In this document: piece by piece, positions 37,786 through 47,097 of the stretch
How the letters are laid out: every line of letters starts with the position of its first letter
How positions within the stretch are numbered: position 1 is the first letter of the stretch
Assembly (NCBI RefSeq): GCF_002968335.2
Contig: NZ_CP134398.1
Location: 3,658,001 to 3,722,000, forward strand
Reading direction: 5' to 3'
DNA: 64,000 nt
Source: Mycobacterium sp. ITM-2016-00316
Lineage (GTDB): Bacteria > Actinomycetota > Actinomycetes > Mycobacteriales > Mycobacteriaceae
Notes under the pieces: generated by a model
Told to the model about the DNA's origin: nothing
What the model saw: only the letters and a program-made list of their open reading frames with translations
Database searches by the model: none
Program-made: the position numbers and the translations under genes

Positions 37786-38912
37786 GATTGGGAACCTCCA
37801 TCGATATTCCACGGATCGGTGCGCACGGTACTCACGCGCACCGGTAATGCCTCGCCGAAACTGCCGCGCAGCAGCGTTGCCGCCTGGTGACACCAGGGGA
37901 ACTCACTTGCCCAATGCGCGACGTCGACCAGTGCCACATCAGAGATCCGGCCGTGCTCATCGGCCGGGTGGTGCCGCAGATCTGCGGTCACATAAGCCTG
38001 TACCCCGGCGCCGTCGACCGCGCCGAGCAGCGAGTCGCCCGCGCCGCCGCAGACGGCGACCCGGGACACCACGGCGTCGGCGACGCCGGCGGCCCGCACA
38101 CCCCAGGTGGTCGCGGGCAGCGCGGCGCGCACCCGGGACACGAACGCCGACAACGGTTCCGGCTGGGGCAGTGTGCAGATCCGGCCGATCCCGACATCGG
38201 CGGGCAGCGGTGCCAGCGCGAAGACGTCGAAGGCGGGTTCCTCGTAGGGATGCGCGGCGCGCAGCGCGGTGAGCACCCGTGCGCGCAGCCGCGCCGGCGC
38301 GATCACCTCGACGCGGTCCTCGGTGACCTGCTCGACGGTGCCCACCTCACCAATGGCCGGCGTGGCACCCGCGTGCGGCAGGAACTGGCCGGTGCCGGTG
38401 ACACTCCAGCTGCAGCAGGAGTAGTCACCGATCTGCCCGGCACCCGCGGCGAACATCGAATCCCGCACCTGCGCAGCCTGTTCGACCGGAACGAACACCA
38501 CCCACTTGTCCAGTTCGGGTCCGGAAGGCCCGCGCGACAGCACGTCCTCGACCACCAGGCCCAGCGTCTCGGCTAGCGCATCGGAGACACCCGGCGAGGC
38601 CGAATCCGCGTTGGTGTGTGCGGTGAAAAGCGCCTGCCCGGAACGGATCATCCGGTGGATCAGGGCGCCCTTGGCGGTCGAGGCGGCCACCGTGTCCACA
38701 CCGCGCAGCAAGAGCGGATGGTGCGCCAGCAACAGTCCGCCCTCGGGCACCTCGGCGACCACGGCGTCGGTGGCGTCCACCGCCACCGTCACCGAGGTGA
38801 CCGGCTCTGCCGGGTCACCGGCCACCAGCCCGACCGAGTCCCAGTCATGAGCCAGCGCAGGCGGATACGCCGCGTCCAGGACGTCCATCACCTCGGCGAG
38901 CGAGACACTCAT
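37782..38912 (-). CDS. Nif3-like dinuclear metal centre protein
   Basis: 376 residues, the Rv2230c position. Family blocks are [15 protein letters not shown], the metal-site [11 protein letters not shown] and TAHTNADSA in the N-terminal half, and [14 protein letters not shown] near the C-terminus, with an inserted PII-like domain (about 125-250; [11 protein letters not shown]). These proteins form toroids with two metals per subunit, often discussed as GTP cyclohydrolase-like, but the role is unsettled. It overlaps the upstream cobC-like gene and the downstream zinc-ribbon gene by 4 nt each. Confidence 0.93.
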   Translation of the reverse strand: MSVSLAEVMDVLDAAYPPALAHDWDSVGLVAGDPAEPVTSVTVAVDATDAVVAEVPEGGLLLAHHPLLLRGVDTVAASTAKGALIHRMIRSGQALFTAHTNADSASPGVSDALAETLGLVVEDVLSRGPSGPELDKWVVFVPVEQAAQVRDSMFAAGAGQIGDYSCCSWSVTGTGQFLPHAGATPAIGEVGTVEQVTEDRVEVIAPARLRARVLTALRAAHPYEEPAFDVFALAPLPADVGIGRICTLPQPEPLSAFVSRVRAALPATTWGVRAAGVADAVVSRVAVCGGAGDSLLGAVDGAGVQAYVTADLRHHPADEHGRISDVALVDVAHWASEFPWCHQAATLLRGSFGEALPVRVSTVRTDPWNIDGGSQS

Positions 38913-39919
38913 CTCAGGGCCTCCAGCAGCAGCGGCCATTCGGGACGCACCGCCGCCCGCAGATACTCGCCGTCCAGACCGACGAAGGTGTCGCAACGGC
39001 GCACCGCAATCCCCCTGGTTTCCAGTTGCTTTCGGGTCAGCTCGGCATCGTCGACGCGCAGCAGCACGAACGGTGCGCAGCCGTCCACCACGTCGACCCC
39101 GACGTCGCGCATCCCGGCGACCATCTCCGTACGCAGGGCGGCGAGCCTGCGCGCGCCGGCATCCGCCTCGGCCACCGCTTCCGGGGAACAGCAGGCCGCG
39201 ACGGCTTCCAGTTGCAGAGTGCCCAGCGGCCAGTGTGCGCGCCGGGCGGTCAGCCGGGCCAGCACCTCCGGCGCCCCGAGTGCGTAGCCGACCCGCAGGC
39301 CGGCCAGCGACCAGGTCTTGGTCAGGCTGCGCAGCACCACCACATCGGGCAGCGACATCCCGGCCAGCGATTCGGGCTCGCCGGGTACCGCATCGGCGAA
39401 GGCCTCATCGACGACGACGATCCGGCCGGGCGCGCGCAGCGCGAGGATGTCACGCACCGGGTGCAGCACCGAGGTCGGGTTGGTGGGGTTGCCGACCACG
39501 ACCAGGTCGGCCCGAGCGGGTACCGCCGCGCCGGCCAGCCCGAACGGCGGGTCGAGGACCACGTGCTGGATCGGCACCCCGGCGGCGCTCAGCACCGCCT
39601 CCGGTTCGGTGAACGACGGCGCGATCAGTGCGGCCAGCCGCGGGTCCAGGTTCGGGAGCAGCGCAAATCCCTCGGCGCCGCCGGCCAGCAGCGCCACCTC
39701 GCCGACCTCGCGTCCGTGCCGCGCGGCCACCGCCTCGGTGGCTCGGGCAACGTCGGCCGCGCTCGGGTAGTGCCCCAGGTCGCTGAGCCGCCCGCCGAGG
39801 CGTTCGACCAGCCAGGACGGCGGTCCGGCAGCGCGGACGTTGACGGCGAAGTCCAGCATCCCGGACGTGACGGCCTGGTCGCCGTGATAGCGCGCCGCCT
39901 GCCGAACCTCATGAACCAC
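38909..39919 (-). CDS. cobC: PLP-dependent aminotransferase, CobC-like (threonine-phosphate decarboxylase family)
   Basis: 336 residues. Class II aminotransferase fold: [15 protein letters not shown], an Asp in VVVDEAFAD that would pair with the pyridine nitrogen, the PLP lysine in [17 protein letters not shown] and the phosphate-binding Arg further on. This is Rv2231c, annotated as CobC, for making the aminopropanol arm of cobalamin. Histidinol-phosphate aminotransferase is the closest alternative. The GTG at 39919 ([13 protein letters not shown]) gives the known N-terminus and leaves 55 bp to the divergent ptkA. First gene of the operon. Confidence 0.9.
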   Translation of the reverse strand: MVHEVRQAARYHGDQAVTSGMLDFAVNVRAAGPPSWLVERLGGRLSDLGHYPSAADVARATEAVAARHGREVGEVALLAGGAEGFALLPNLDPRLAALIAPSFTEPEAVLSAAGVPIQHVVLDPPFGLAGAAVPARADLVVVGNPTNPTSVLHPVRDILALRAPGRIVVVDEAFADAVPGEPESLAGMSLPDVVVLRSLTKTWSLAGLRVGYALGAPEVLARLTARRAHWPLGTLQLEAVAACCSPEAVAEADAGARRLAALRTEMVAGMRDVGVDVVDGCAPFVLLRVDDAELTRKQLETRGIAVRRCDTFVGLDGEYLRAAVRPEWPLLLEALR

Positions 39920-39974
39920 AGCACGACAGTAGTGCGCCGACCAGCGGCACCGGAACATCGGCGACAATGGTGGG

Positions 39975-40640
39975 GTGACTGAAACCGTGACCCGAGCTCC
40001 CCAGTTGGTGCTGTTCGACCTCGACGGCACCCTGACGGACTCAGCGGACGGCATCGTCGCCAGCTTCCGGCATGCGCTGGAGAGCATCGGCGCCTCCGTC
40101 CCCGACGGCGATCTCGCCGGCCGGATCGTCGGCCCGCCCATGCATCACACGCTGACGTCCATGGGCCTCGGTGACCGCGCCGACGAGGCCATGACCGCCT
40201 ATCGCGCCGACTACACCAGTCGTGGCTGGTCGATGAACCGGCCGTTCGATGGCATCCCCGAGCTGTTGGAGGACCTGAAGCGCGCGGGCATGCGGCTCGC
40301 GGTGGCGACGTCGAAGGCACAGCCCACCGCGCAGCGCATCCTGGCCCACTTCGGGATGGACGGGTATTTCGAGGTCATCGCCGGCGCCAGCCCGGACGGC
40401 AGCCGGGCCGCCAAGGCCGAGGTGATCGCGTACGCGCTGGCGCAGCTGGGCCCGCGGCCGCAGCGGGTGCTGATGGTGGGTGACCGTAGCCATGATGTCG
40501 AGGGCGCCTCCTTCCACGGTATCGACACCGTGGTGGTCGACTGGGGATACGGCGGCACCGATTTCGACGGGCCCGACGCCCCCGCACCGCTGCACCGGGT
40601 GGCCACGATGGCCGAACTGCGGAGGGTGCTCGGTGTCTAG
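39975..40640 (+). CDS. ptkA: HAD-family protein, PtkA orthologue without N-terminal extension
   Basis: 221 residues. HAD fold: motif I LFDLDGTLTDS with nucleophile Asp and Asp+2, motif II VATSKAQ, motif III Lys in the RAAKAEV region and motif IV VMVGDRSHDV. M. tuberculosis PtkA (291 aa) acts as a tyrosine kinase toward PtpA; its reported autophosphorylation site Tyr262 corresponds exactly to Tyr192 here (VDWGYGG) after subtracting the missing 70 residues. The disordered N-terminal extension of the M. tuberculosis protein is absent. The GTG start lies 55 bp from cobC, and ptpA follows. Confidence 0.92.
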   Translation: MTETVTRAPQLVLFDLDGTLTDSADGIVASFRHALESIGASVPDGDLAGRIVGPPMHHTLTSMGLGDRADEAMTAYRADYTSRGWSMNRPFDGIPELLEDLKRAGMRLAVATSKAQPTAQRILAHFGMDGYFEVIAGASPDGSRAAKAEVIAYALAQLGPRPQRVLMVGDRSHDVEGASFHGIDTVVVDWGYGGTDFDGPDAPAPLHRVATMAELRRVLGV

Positions 40641-40675
40641 TCGGCCGGCTGGGGGCACCTCCCGCTTGCGGGGGA

Positions 40676-40687
40676 GAGCGCAGCGAC
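40676..40687 (+). repeat. Dispersed short repeat, degenerate core with hairpin
   Basis: GAGCGCAGCGAC (one change from the core) followed by CCGGGG, just before ptpA. Immediately upstream CTCCCGC-TT-GCGGGGG forms a small hairpin (about 40659-40674). Confidence 0.5.
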
Positions 40688-40701
40688 CCGGGGAACAGTC
40701 G

Positions 40702-41175
40702 GTGCATGTGACGTTCGTCTGCTCGGGCAACATCTGCCGGTCCCCGATGGCCGAGAAGATGCTGGCCCACCAGATCGCGGGCCGCGGTCTGGCCGAACAG
40801 GTGCGGGTGACCAGCGCCGGGACCGGCGGCTGGCATGCCGGTGACGGCGCCGATCACCGCACCAACGCCGTTCTGCTGGCGCACGGCTATCCGACCACTC
40901 ACCGCGCGGCCCAACTCGACGAGGACCATCTGGCTGCCGACATGGTCGTCGCCATGGGGCGCAACCACGCCCGCATGCTCGCCGACATGGGTGTCCCGCC
41001 GGAGAGGTTGCGGATGATGCGTTCCTTCGACCCGCGCTCGGGCGCGTTCAGCTTGGACGTCGAGGATCCCTATTACGGTGGTCCGGAGGATTTCGAGGCC
41101 GTCTTCACCGTCATCGAGGCCGCGCTGCCCGGCCTGCACGGCTGGATCGACCAGCAATTGGGACGGCACCGATGA
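40702..41175 (+). CDS. ptpA: Low-molecular-weight protein tyrosine phosphatase
   Basis: 157 residues. The P-loop CSGNICRS carries the catalytic Cys and Arg, the general-acid loop reads DPYYGG, and the two tyrosines there match those phosphorylated by PtkA in M. tuberculosis. PtpA there is a secreted effector that blocks phagosome maturation; in a saprophyte the role is unknown. The GTG at 40702 (VHVTFVC) fits the known protein. A GTG at 40633, overlapping the ptkA stop, would prepend 23 residues encoded by the repeat and hairpin and is less likely. Confidence 0.93.
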   Translation: MHVTFVCSGNICRSPMAEKMLAHQIAGRGLAEQVRVTSAGTGGWHAGDGADHRTNAVLLAHGYPTTHRAAQLDEDHLAADMVVAMGRNHARMLADMGVPPERLRMMRSFDPRSGAFSLDVEDPYYGGPEDFEAVFTVIEAALPGLHGWIDQQLGRHR

Positions 41176-41200
41176 GCACGTGCGCGAACGGGAAACAGCC

Positions 41201-42046
41201 ATGAAGCGTTTCGGATTTCTGTTCCGGCCGCAATGGCTGGCGCTGTATGTCGTCGTGGCGGCCTTCGCCTGGTTGTGCTTCACCGTGCTGGCGCCCTGGC
41301 AGCTCGGCAAGAACACCACGACCTCACGCGAGAACGCCCAGATCGCCAACTCGCTGAACACGGATCCGGTGCCGCTGACAAACTATCTGCCGCAGCAGGA
41401 TTCGTCGGCACGCGAGCATCAGTGGCAGCGGGTCACAGCCTCGGGCCGCTACCTGCCCGAGGCGCAGGTGCTGGCCCGTCTGCGGTCGGTGGACGGTGCG
41501 CCGGCCTACGAGGTGCTGGTCCCGTTCGTCGTCGACGGCGGACCGACCGTGCTGGTCAACCGCGGCTACGTCAAACCCGAGCAGGGCACCGCGGTGCCGA
41601 CCATCGCGCCCGCGCCGGTGGAGCCGGTCACCATCACCGGGCGGCTGCGCGACGCCGAGGGGGTGTATCCCGGCAAGGACCCGCTCATCGCCGAGGGGAC
41701 GCAGCAGGTCTACACCATCAACCCGGAGCAGATTTCGGGGCTGACCGGTGTCCCGCTGACGGGCTCGTATCTGCAACTGGTCGAGGACCAGCCCGGCGGG
41801 CTCGGCGTGATTCCGCTGCCCGTGCTGGATGCCGGCCCGTTCCTGTCCTACGGAATTCAGTGGATCGCGTTCGGCATCATCGCCCCGATCGGTGTGGGGT
41901 ATTTCATCCTCGCCGAGGTGAAGGTCCGGCGCCGGGAGAAGGCTCTGGCTAACCCGCAGACCGATTCCGAGCCCGACCAGGCTGCGGCCCCGAAGCCGGT
42001 CAGCACCGAACAGAAGCTCGCCGACCGGTACGGCAAGCGGCACTGA
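41201..42046 (+). CDS. SURF1-family membrane protein (cytochrome oxidase assembly)
   Basis: 281 residues, the Rv2235 position. Two membrane helices frame a soluble domain: the first at about 12-32 ([18 protein letters not shown]) and the second at about 222-244. The signature [10 protein letters not shown] and the LVNRGYV motif are typical of SURF1, which helps insert heme into cytochrome oxidase. The tail is charged. The start ATG follows GGGAAACAGCC; an upstream in-frame GTG is possible. The 3' end overlaps the convergent cobD by 47 nt. Confidence 0.92.
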   Translation: MKRFGFLFRPQWLALYVVVAAFAWLCFTVLAPWQLGKNTTTSRENAQIANSLNTDPVPLTNYLPQQDSSAREHQWQRVTASGRYLPEAQVLARLRSVDGAPAYEVLVPFVVDGGPTVLVNRGYVKPEQGTAVPTIAPAPVEPVTITGRLRDAEGVYPGKDPLIAEGTQQVYTINPEQISGLTGVPLTGSYLQLVEDQPGGLGVIPLPVLDAGPFLSYGIQWIAFGIIAPIGVGYFILAEVKVRRREKALANPQTDSEPDQAAAPKPVSTEQKLADRYGKRH

Positions 42047-42962
42047 CGGCCACCGCCAGCACGGTCGCCCCGGCCTGCACCGCCCGCGACAGCCGCACCC
42101 CACCACGCAGGTCGGCCGCGTCGGGGGCCGGGCCTTCACCCAGGGTGGGACGCATCTCGAGGCGGTGCGAATACTGGGTGGGGCCACCGAGCTGCACCCC
42201 CAGCGCCCCGGCGAAGGACGCCTCGGCGACACCGGCGTTGGGGCTGGGATGTTTGCCGGCGTCGCGTTGCCAGGCTCGCCAGGCGGCGCCCGGCGCGCCG
42301 CTGACCGCCACCACGACCAGCCCGGTCGCACGCGCTCCCACATAGTTCACCACATCATCGAATCGAGCTGCCGCCCAACCGAACTGCAGATATCTGGGCG
42401 ACTTGTGGCCGATCATCGCGTCCAGGGTGTTGGCGCCTCGGTAGACCAACAGACCGGGCACGCCCGCGACCGCTCCCCACAGGATCGGCGCGACCTGCGC
42501 GTCGGAGGTGTTCTCGGCGACCGATTCCAGGGCGGCACGGGCCAGACCGTCGGCGTCCAGGGCCGCCGGGTCACGACCACACAGCGACGGCAGCAGCGAG
42601 CGGGCCCCGTCGATATCGTCGCGCTCCAGGGCGTCCGCCAGCCGGGCACCGGTACGGGCCAACGATGTTCCACCGAGCACCACGTAGGTGCTCACCGCCG
42701 TGGCCGCGGCCACCCACACCGGGCCGCGCCGGCGCGCGGTGCGCTCGACGGCCACCCCGAGCACCCCCAGGGCGCCGAGCAGCGCGGCGGTGTGGGCGGC
42801 GCCGGCGGCCCGGTTGTCGGCGTAGGTGCGGCGCTCCAGCGCCGCAGCGGCGGACCCGAATGCGGCGACGGGATGGCCGCGTTGCGGGTCGGCCAGGAAC
42901 ACGTCGGCCAGGTAACCGGCCGCCAGGCCGATCGCGCGGGCACAGCCATTGGGCGCAAACAC
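42000..42962 (-). CDS. cobD: Adenosylcobinamide-phosphate synthase (CobD/CbiB)
   Basis: 320 residues, membrane protein of cobalamin synthesis that attaches the aminopropanol arm to cobyrinic acid. Family blocks: [52 protein letters not shown], and [23 protein letters not shown]. Several hydrophobic segments are visible. With the cobC-like gene about 3 kb away, and the RNase HI/CobC-type phosphatase, the window has a small cobalamin group. The C-terminus overlaps the SURF1 gene tail by 47 nt. Confidence 0.94.
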   Translation of the reverse strand: MFAPNGCARAIGLAAGYLADVFLADPQRGHPVAAFGSAAAALERRTYADNRAAGAAHTAALLGALGVLGVAVERTARRRGPVWVAAATAVSTYVVLGGTSLARTGARLADALERDDIDGARSLLPSLCGRDPAALDADGLARAALESVAENTSDAQVAPILWGAVAGVPGLLVYRGANTLDAMIGHKSPRYLQFGWAAARFDDVVNYVGARATGLVVVAVSGAPGAAWRAWQRDAGKHPSPNAGVAEASFAGALGVQLGGPTQYSHRLEMRPTLGEGPAPDAADLRGGVRLSRAVQAGATVLAVAVSAACRTGRRASVRC

Positions 42963-42998
42963 GTCGGCAGCGTCTCACAAGGTGGTGTACTCGGTTCC

Positions 42999-43826
42999 AT
43001 GAGGCTCGGTCCCCCACGGAATCCGAGGCGTGTCGCCGATCTGATCAATCCGGCCGCGGCGCTGGCACCTGCCGCGAACGTCATCATGCAACTGGCTTCC
43101 CCCGGCGTCGGGTACGGCGTCCTGGAGAGCCCGGTGGACCGCGGCAACGTCTATCGGCATCCGTTCAAACGGGCCCGCACCACCGGCACCTATCTGGCGG
43201 CGGCCACCGTGGGAACCGACGGCGACAGGGCACTGATCCGCGGGGCCGTCGACACCGCGCACCGCCAGATCCGGTCCGGTGCGAACAGCCCCGTGCGCTA
43301 CAACGCATTCGATCCCGCGCTGCAACTGTGGGTGGCGGCCTGCCTGTACCGCTACTACGTCGATCAGCACGAGTTCCTCTACGGCCCACTCGATGACGAG
43401 TCCGCCGATGCGGTGTACCGGGACGCCGCACGGCTGGGCACCACGCTGCAGGTACGCGAGGGCATGTGGCCGGCGGACCGCGTCGCGTTCGAGGAGTACT
43501 GGAATCGATCACTGGACGATCTGCGGATCGACGAGCCGGTGCGCAGGCATCTCCACGGAGTGGCGGCGCTGGTGTTCCTGCCGACCCCGCTGCGCCAGGT
43601 GGCCGGCCCGTTGAACCTGTTCGCGACGACCGGATTCCTGCCCGCCGAGTTCCGCACCCTGATGCGGTTGCGCTGGACCGGCCGCCAGCAACGGGCGTTC
43701 GACGCCCTGATCGCCGCGCTGCGGATCGCCGACCGCGTCGTCCCGCGCGATCTGTGGTTGCTCGGCTATCAGCTCTATCTCTGGGATATGCGATCGCGTG
43801 CGCGACGCGGCAAACCGGTGGTGTGA
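42999..43826 (+). CDS. DUF2236 / MpaB-type oxygenase family protein
   Basis: 275 residues, the Rv2237 position. Conserved family segments: [63 protein letters not shown] and a C-terminal [14 protein letters not shown]. The family is related to the latex-clearing and MpaB oxygenases, which bind heme through conserved His. Substrate unknown; no signal peptide or membrane segment. It begins 36 bases from cobD, divergently, and the SOUL gene follows 29 bases later. Confidence 0.88.
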   Translation: MRLGPPRNPRRVADLINPAAALAPAANVIMQLASPGVGYGVLESPVDRGNVYRHPFKRARTTGTYLAAATVGTDGDRALIRGAVDTAHRQIRSGANSPVRYNAFDPALQLWVAACLYRYYVDQHEFLYGPLDDESADAVYRDAARLGTTLQVREGMWPADRVAFEEYWNRSLDDLRIDEPVRRHLHGVAALVFLPTPLRQVAGPLNLFATTGFLPAEFRTLMRLRWTGRQQRAFDALIAALRIADRVVPRDLWLLGYQLYLWDMRSRARRGKPVV

Positions 43827-43855
43827 GGGGCGCGCGAGCGGGTACTTGGTAGGTC

Positions 43856-44482
43856 ATGCTGACGAAGATCGCAGGTACCGCCACCCAGTTCATCGAGGGA
43901 GTCGGGGGTGTCTTCGGTATCCGTGCGGGCACCGAAGAACCGCTCTACGTTCACGAGGACAACATCGGTGAGATCGAGATCCGTCGGTACGGTCCGCGCG
44001 TGGCGGCGCAGACCAGCGTCAAGGGCGACGGTCAGGATGCGCGCAGCGAGGGCTTCCGGAGGCTGGCCGGCTACATCTTCGGCGGCAATCACCGCAAGAC
44101 GAAGATCGCGATGACGGCCCCGGTGGCGCAGCACGGGGAGAAGATCGCCATGACGGCCCCGGTCGCGCAGACTCACGCCGGGGGCACCGGCGATTCGGTG
44201 ATCCGGTTCTATATGCCCTCGAAGTGGTCGATGGAGACGCTGCCCGAACCCGACGACAGTTCGGTGACGGTGGTGGAGGTGCCATCCGAACGCTTCGCCG
44301 TGCTGCGCTTCAGCGGTGACCGCAGCTCGACGGCCGTCACGACCAAATCGGCCGAGCTCCTGACGGCCCTGCAGGGCACCGACTTCACGACCGACGGGCA
44401 GCCGGTGGCATGGTTTTACGACCCGCCATGGACGCTGCCCTTCCGGCGCCGCAATGAGGTCGCGGTGCCGCTCACGGGGTGA
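43856..44482 (+). CDS. SOUL-family heme-binding protein
   Basis: 208 residues, single SOUL domain: EIEIRRYGPRVAAQT at the start, then the repeated signature KIAMTAPVAQ, present twice 13 residues apart, and a PSKWSMETLPEP stretch. SOUL proteins bind heme or porphyrin; in bacteria their physiological role is unclear. The twice-used motif is normal for the family. No export signal is obvious. Downstream lies the convergent small secreted gene. Confidence 0.92.
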   Translation: MLTKIAGTATQFIEGVGGVFGIRAGTEEPLYVHEDNIGEIEIRRYGPRVAAQTSVKGDGQDARSEGFRRLAGYIFGGNHRKTKIAMTAPVAQHGEKIAMTAPVAQTHAGGTGDSVIRFYMPSKWSMETLPEPDDSSVTVVEVPSERFAVLRFSGDRSSTAVTTKSAELLTALQGTDFTTDGQPVAWFYDPPWTLPFRRRNEVAVPLTG

Positions 44483-44505
44483 GCGGCACCGGCGACCCAG
44501 TGCGA

Positions 44506-44784
44506 TCAGTACTGGTACTCGGCCGGGCAGGACAGGTCCACGTAGACCGTCGCACCCGGAACGGCAGCGTCGGACGCTCCGCGCACGGAGTCGACCGAGC
44601 AATTGGACAACGGCCCGTTGCGGGTGCCGTTCAGCTGCACGTTGTAGCCCTGAGTGCGCAGGTCATAGATCGTTTCCTCGACCGACGACGCTCCGGCTGG
44701 GGCCGCCGACGCGGTGGCCGCCAACCCGAATGAGCCGCCCGCCAATGCCATGAAGGCTGCCGAGGCCAAGAGAATTTTCTGCAT
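44506..44784 (-). CDS. Small secreted protein of unknown function
   Basis: 92 residues. Clear Sec signal peptide (about 1-28, hydrophobic LLASAAFMALAGGSFGLAA, cut after ATASA). The mature part, about 64 residues, has two cysteines (SNCSVDS and DLSCPAEY) likely to form a disulfide, and resembles mycobacterial small exported proteins with a short helical and beta core. The ribosome site GAAAGGAA lies 10 bases upstream. I cannot assign a function. Confidence 0.85.
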   Translation of the reverse strand: MQKILLASAAFMALAGGSFGLAATASAAPAGASSVEETIYDLRTQGYNVQLNGTRNGPLSNCSVDSVRGASDAAVPGATVYVDLSCPAEYQY

Positions 44785-45353
44785 TTTCGTGTTCCTTTCG
44801 GGCAGAGTTGAACCACCCGGCGGCGCGCAGTGGACACCCGGGGCGGGACTCTGTGATTTCTGAAGTTGTGACGTGTGGGTTCTAGGAGTTATCTATCGGC
44901 ATATCAGTAGGTTTCAGGCACGTGACCCGCCTTCCGCTGAACCAGACCTGTGCTGTCTCTCAACGTATGAGCACGCGTCATCACTGGCACCGCACTCACA
45001 CCCATCACCAACACTTCTCGGCCGGTGGACATTCCACATCTATGGTCGAATTTCACGAAGGTGGTTGTCCAGGTGGGAATCCCGCGTGTCCTCCGGGGGT
45101 TATCCCCAGGACCGACGGAGTCCAGGCCCGGGCATGCCGTCGGGGATGGCCCGTTTTGTCCGTCGACAACAAATGTCACGGATCCGATATACGGCCACTT
45201 AATCCAACTCTGACCGCGCCAATTCACCCGCGCGGAGCACGGGATAGGGAATGTACCGATGCAGGTGCTGCGTTACAGTTTGTGACATCGGATCGCCGGT
45301 TTTCGCAGACCATCGCGCCGACCCACGTTTCACTACACGTAAAGGACACGAAG
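44785..45353. other. 569-bp intergenic region without a supported gene
   Basis: Between the divergent small secreted gene and a small lipoprotein gene. GC content is visibly lower than around it, and no frame has both a ribosome site and recognisable coding character, although one frame is open upstream of the lipoprotein. It should hold promoters for both flanking genes. A GGGG-TTAT-CCCC palindrome sits at about 45098-45110 and TTGTGACAT at about 45279; neither is strong enough to call. A small RNA is possible but unsupported. Confidence 0.5.
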
Positions 45354-45602
45354 ATGGCAACAAATCGTCTGGCTCGTCGTCGGATTTCGGCAGCGGTTGG
45401 CGGTGGCGCCATCATCGCGATGATCGGCTTCACCGCAGCGTGCAGCAGTGACAGCGACAAGCCCGAAGAGTCGCCCACCACGACTACAACCACCACCGAG
45501 GTCTCGCTGACCCCCACCGAAAAGTCGCTCAACCCCGGCGGTGGTGTATTCACTCCCCCGGTGACGGCGCCTCAGCAGACCGTCGAAGGACCGAACGACT
45601 GA
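45354..45602 (+). CDS. Small lipoprotein, Thr/Pro-rich
   Basis: 82 residues. N-terminus MATNRLARRRISAAVGG, then hydrophobic AIIAMIGFTAACSS with a lipobox-like TAAC; cysteine at about 31 would be the lipidated residue. The mature part is short, acidic and rich in Thr and Pro (a run of six or seven Thr), ending in a proline-containing tail, so it is probably extended and wall-spanning. AAAGGA lies just upstream and a strong terminator follows. Function unknown. Confidence 0.85.
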   Translation: MATNRLARRRISAAVGGGAIIAMIGFTAACSSDSDKPEESPTTTTTTTEVSLTPTEKSLNPGGGVFTPPVTAPQQTVEGPND

Positions 45603-45620
45603 CGCATTTCAATTAGGTAC

Positions 45621-45658
45621 GGGCGGGTCCGAATATCATTCGGGCCCGCCCTGCTTTT
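45621..45658 (+). terminator. Rho-independent terminator after the small lipoprotein gene
   Basis: GC-rich 14-bp stem (45621-45634 with 45638-45651; one G-U pair) with a 3-base loop, followed by TGCTTTT. It is 18 bases after the stop codon. Confidence 0.85.
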
Positions 45659-45969
45659 GTGTTCGGCCCGGTGCGGCGCCAATGGCGGGCGCGGACGGAT
45701 TCACACCCTTTGCGTCGATCACTGCACGAACTGTGGGGCCTCATTGCAGGTGCGAGATCCGCGGATAGTTTGTGGCGGGATCACCGCGTTTCACCGCGGC
45801 GCCCAGACCGTATCGAGATCTTTTCGTGGGCAGCCTCTTTGACGGTCGCATGCCCAGGGCGCCCCTGGACGCCCGATATGCGGCGACTGCTCAGCAGGGC
45901 CCCTCGACGGGCTCCGTCCGGCACGGCTACCGCGGGCAGCTCGCCGAACCTACTTACCCGGGAACTTGA
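45659..45969. other. 311-bp stretch without a supported gene
   Basis: Between the lipoprotein terminator and tRNA-Val. A plus-strand frame is open (45659-46033) but has no ribosome site and would read through the tRNA in antisense. No repeat, promoter or RNA structure was recognised beyond normal sequence. Confidence 0.5.
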
Positions 45970-46044
45970 TGGTGGGCGCGGACGGTATCGAACCGCCGAC
46001 CGCTGGTGTGTAAAACCAGAGCTCTACCACTGAGCTACGCGCCC
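45970..46044 (-). tRNA. tRNA-Val, anticodon UAC
   Basis: 75 nt with encoded CCA. Acceptor stem GGGCGCG (46044 to 46038) pairs with CGCGCCC (45980 to 45974). The D loop contains AGCTCAGTGGTAGAGC and the TpsiC arm GGTTCGATACC. The anticodon stem CTGGT/ACCAG closes the loop TTTACAC, which gives UAC. Discriminator base A is followed by CCA. Confidence 0.96.
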
Positions 46045-46088
46045 CGTCGCAGGCAACTTACACGTCGCGCCCGCGTGCGGTGAAATCC

Positions 46089-46550
46089 TCAGCCGCCCCG
46101 CAAGGCCGCCAACGCCTGCCGCCAGACCAACTGGTCGCGAAGCTCGCCGGGTTGCATCATCTCGGCGAAGCCGATGATGCCGTCGCGGTCGATGGCGAAC
46201 GTGCCCCGGTTGGGGTAGCCGGCGTCGGCATTGAACACGCCGTAGGACTGCGTCACCGCGCCGTGTGGCCAGAAATCGGACAGCACCGGGAAACCGAAGC
46301 CGTTGTCGGTGGCCCAGACCTTGTGGGTGGGTGGCGGTCCGACGGAAATGGTGAGCACCCCGGTGTCGTCGTTCTGGTACTCGGGCAGCTGGTCGCGGAT
46401 CTCCCCGAGTTCGCCCTGACACACCCCGGTGAACGCCAGTGGGAAGAACACCAGCAGCACGTTCTTGCCGCGCAGCGCCGAGAGCGTCACGGCGCGGCCG
46501 TGTTGATCCTTGAGCGTGAAGTCCGGCGCGCTGTCGCCGACAGCGAGCAT
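46089..46550 (-). CDS. ahpE: One-cysteine peroxiredoxin AhpE
   Basis: 153 residues. Thioredoxin-fold peroxiredoxin with the peroxidatic Cys44 in FPLAFTGVCQGEL and a Thr three residues before it (T41), the standard catalytic arrangement. It has no obvious resolving cysteine, as expected for AhpE, which reduces peroxides and peroxynitrite in the cytosol and is recycled by mycothiol-type partners. The gene sits 2 bases after the DUF3052 gene on the same strand and next to tRNA-Val. Confidence 0.95.
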   Translation of the reverse strand: MLAVGDSAPDFTLKDQHGRAVTLSALRGKNVLLVFFPLAFTGVCQGELGEIRDQLPEYQNDDTGVLTISVGPPPTHKVWATDNGFGFPVLSDFWPHGAVTQSYGVFNADAGYPNRGTFAIDRDGIIGFAEMMQPGELRDQLVWRQALAALRGG

Positions 46551-46552
46551 GC

Positions 46553-46987
46553 CTATCGGCTTTTCGCGACGGCCTTGGACTTCGGCTGCACCAATCGGCT
46601 GGCGATCCAGTCCCCCAGATTCGCCGACGAGGTCTGCATGAGTCCCGCGGTGGGCGCGGACTCGGCGATCTCGGCCGGTTGCACGTGGCCGGGCTTGCCG
46701 GTCTTCGGCGTCACCACCCAGATCACGCCGTCATCGGCGAGCGGGGTGATGGCGTCCATCAGTCGGTCCACCAGGTCACCGTCGTCATCGCGCCACCACA
46801 GCAGCACCACGTCGACAACCTCGTCGGAGTCCTCGTCCAGCATTTCACCGCCGCACGCATCCTCGACGTCGAACCGGATATCGTCGTCGGTGTCCTCGTC
46901 CCAGCCCAACTCCTGGACGACCTGACCCTTTTCGATACCCAACTTCTGGGCGTAATTCGGGTCGGATTCCTTCCCCGCCGCGACCAC
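46553..46987 (-). CDS. DUF3052 family protein
   Basis: 144 residues, the Rv2239c position. Acidic, soluble protein with a CGGEMLDEDSDEVVDVVLLWWRDDDGDLVDRLMDA core and a basic C-terminus (KSKAVAKSR). DUF3052 proteins occur next to ahpE across actinobacteria; their function is unknown. The 2-base gap to ahpE points to one transcript. Confidence 0.92.
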   Translation of the reverse strand: MVAAGKESDPNYAQKLGIEKGQVVQELGWDEDTDDDIRFDVEDACGGEMLDEDSDEVVDVVLLWWRDDDGDLVDRLMDAITPLADDGVIWVVTPKTGKPGHVQPAEIAESAPTAGLMQTSSANLGDWIASRLVQPKSKAVAKSR

Positions 46988-47097
46988 CTTCTGTCCTCCC
47001 TCATCCTGCTTCGTATGCGCCTCCGAACTTCTGGAGCCTTATCGTCGCACGTCGTGTTGTGGTAGCCGCCCCCTGGCGGCAAGTTTGACCCAGTTCG

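Noticed and set aside
43856..44482. KIAMTAPVAQ twice in the SOUL protein, considered as a recent duplication
   Set aside because: The two motifs are normal for the SOUL family.
45090..45115. GGGG-TTAT-CCCC palindrome in the intergenic region
   Set aside because: Only four paired bases with no partner feature; not enough to call a regulator site or RNA.
45659..46033. 124-codon plus-strand frame before tRNA-Val
   Set aside because: It reads antisense through the tRNA, and has no ribosome site or coding character.
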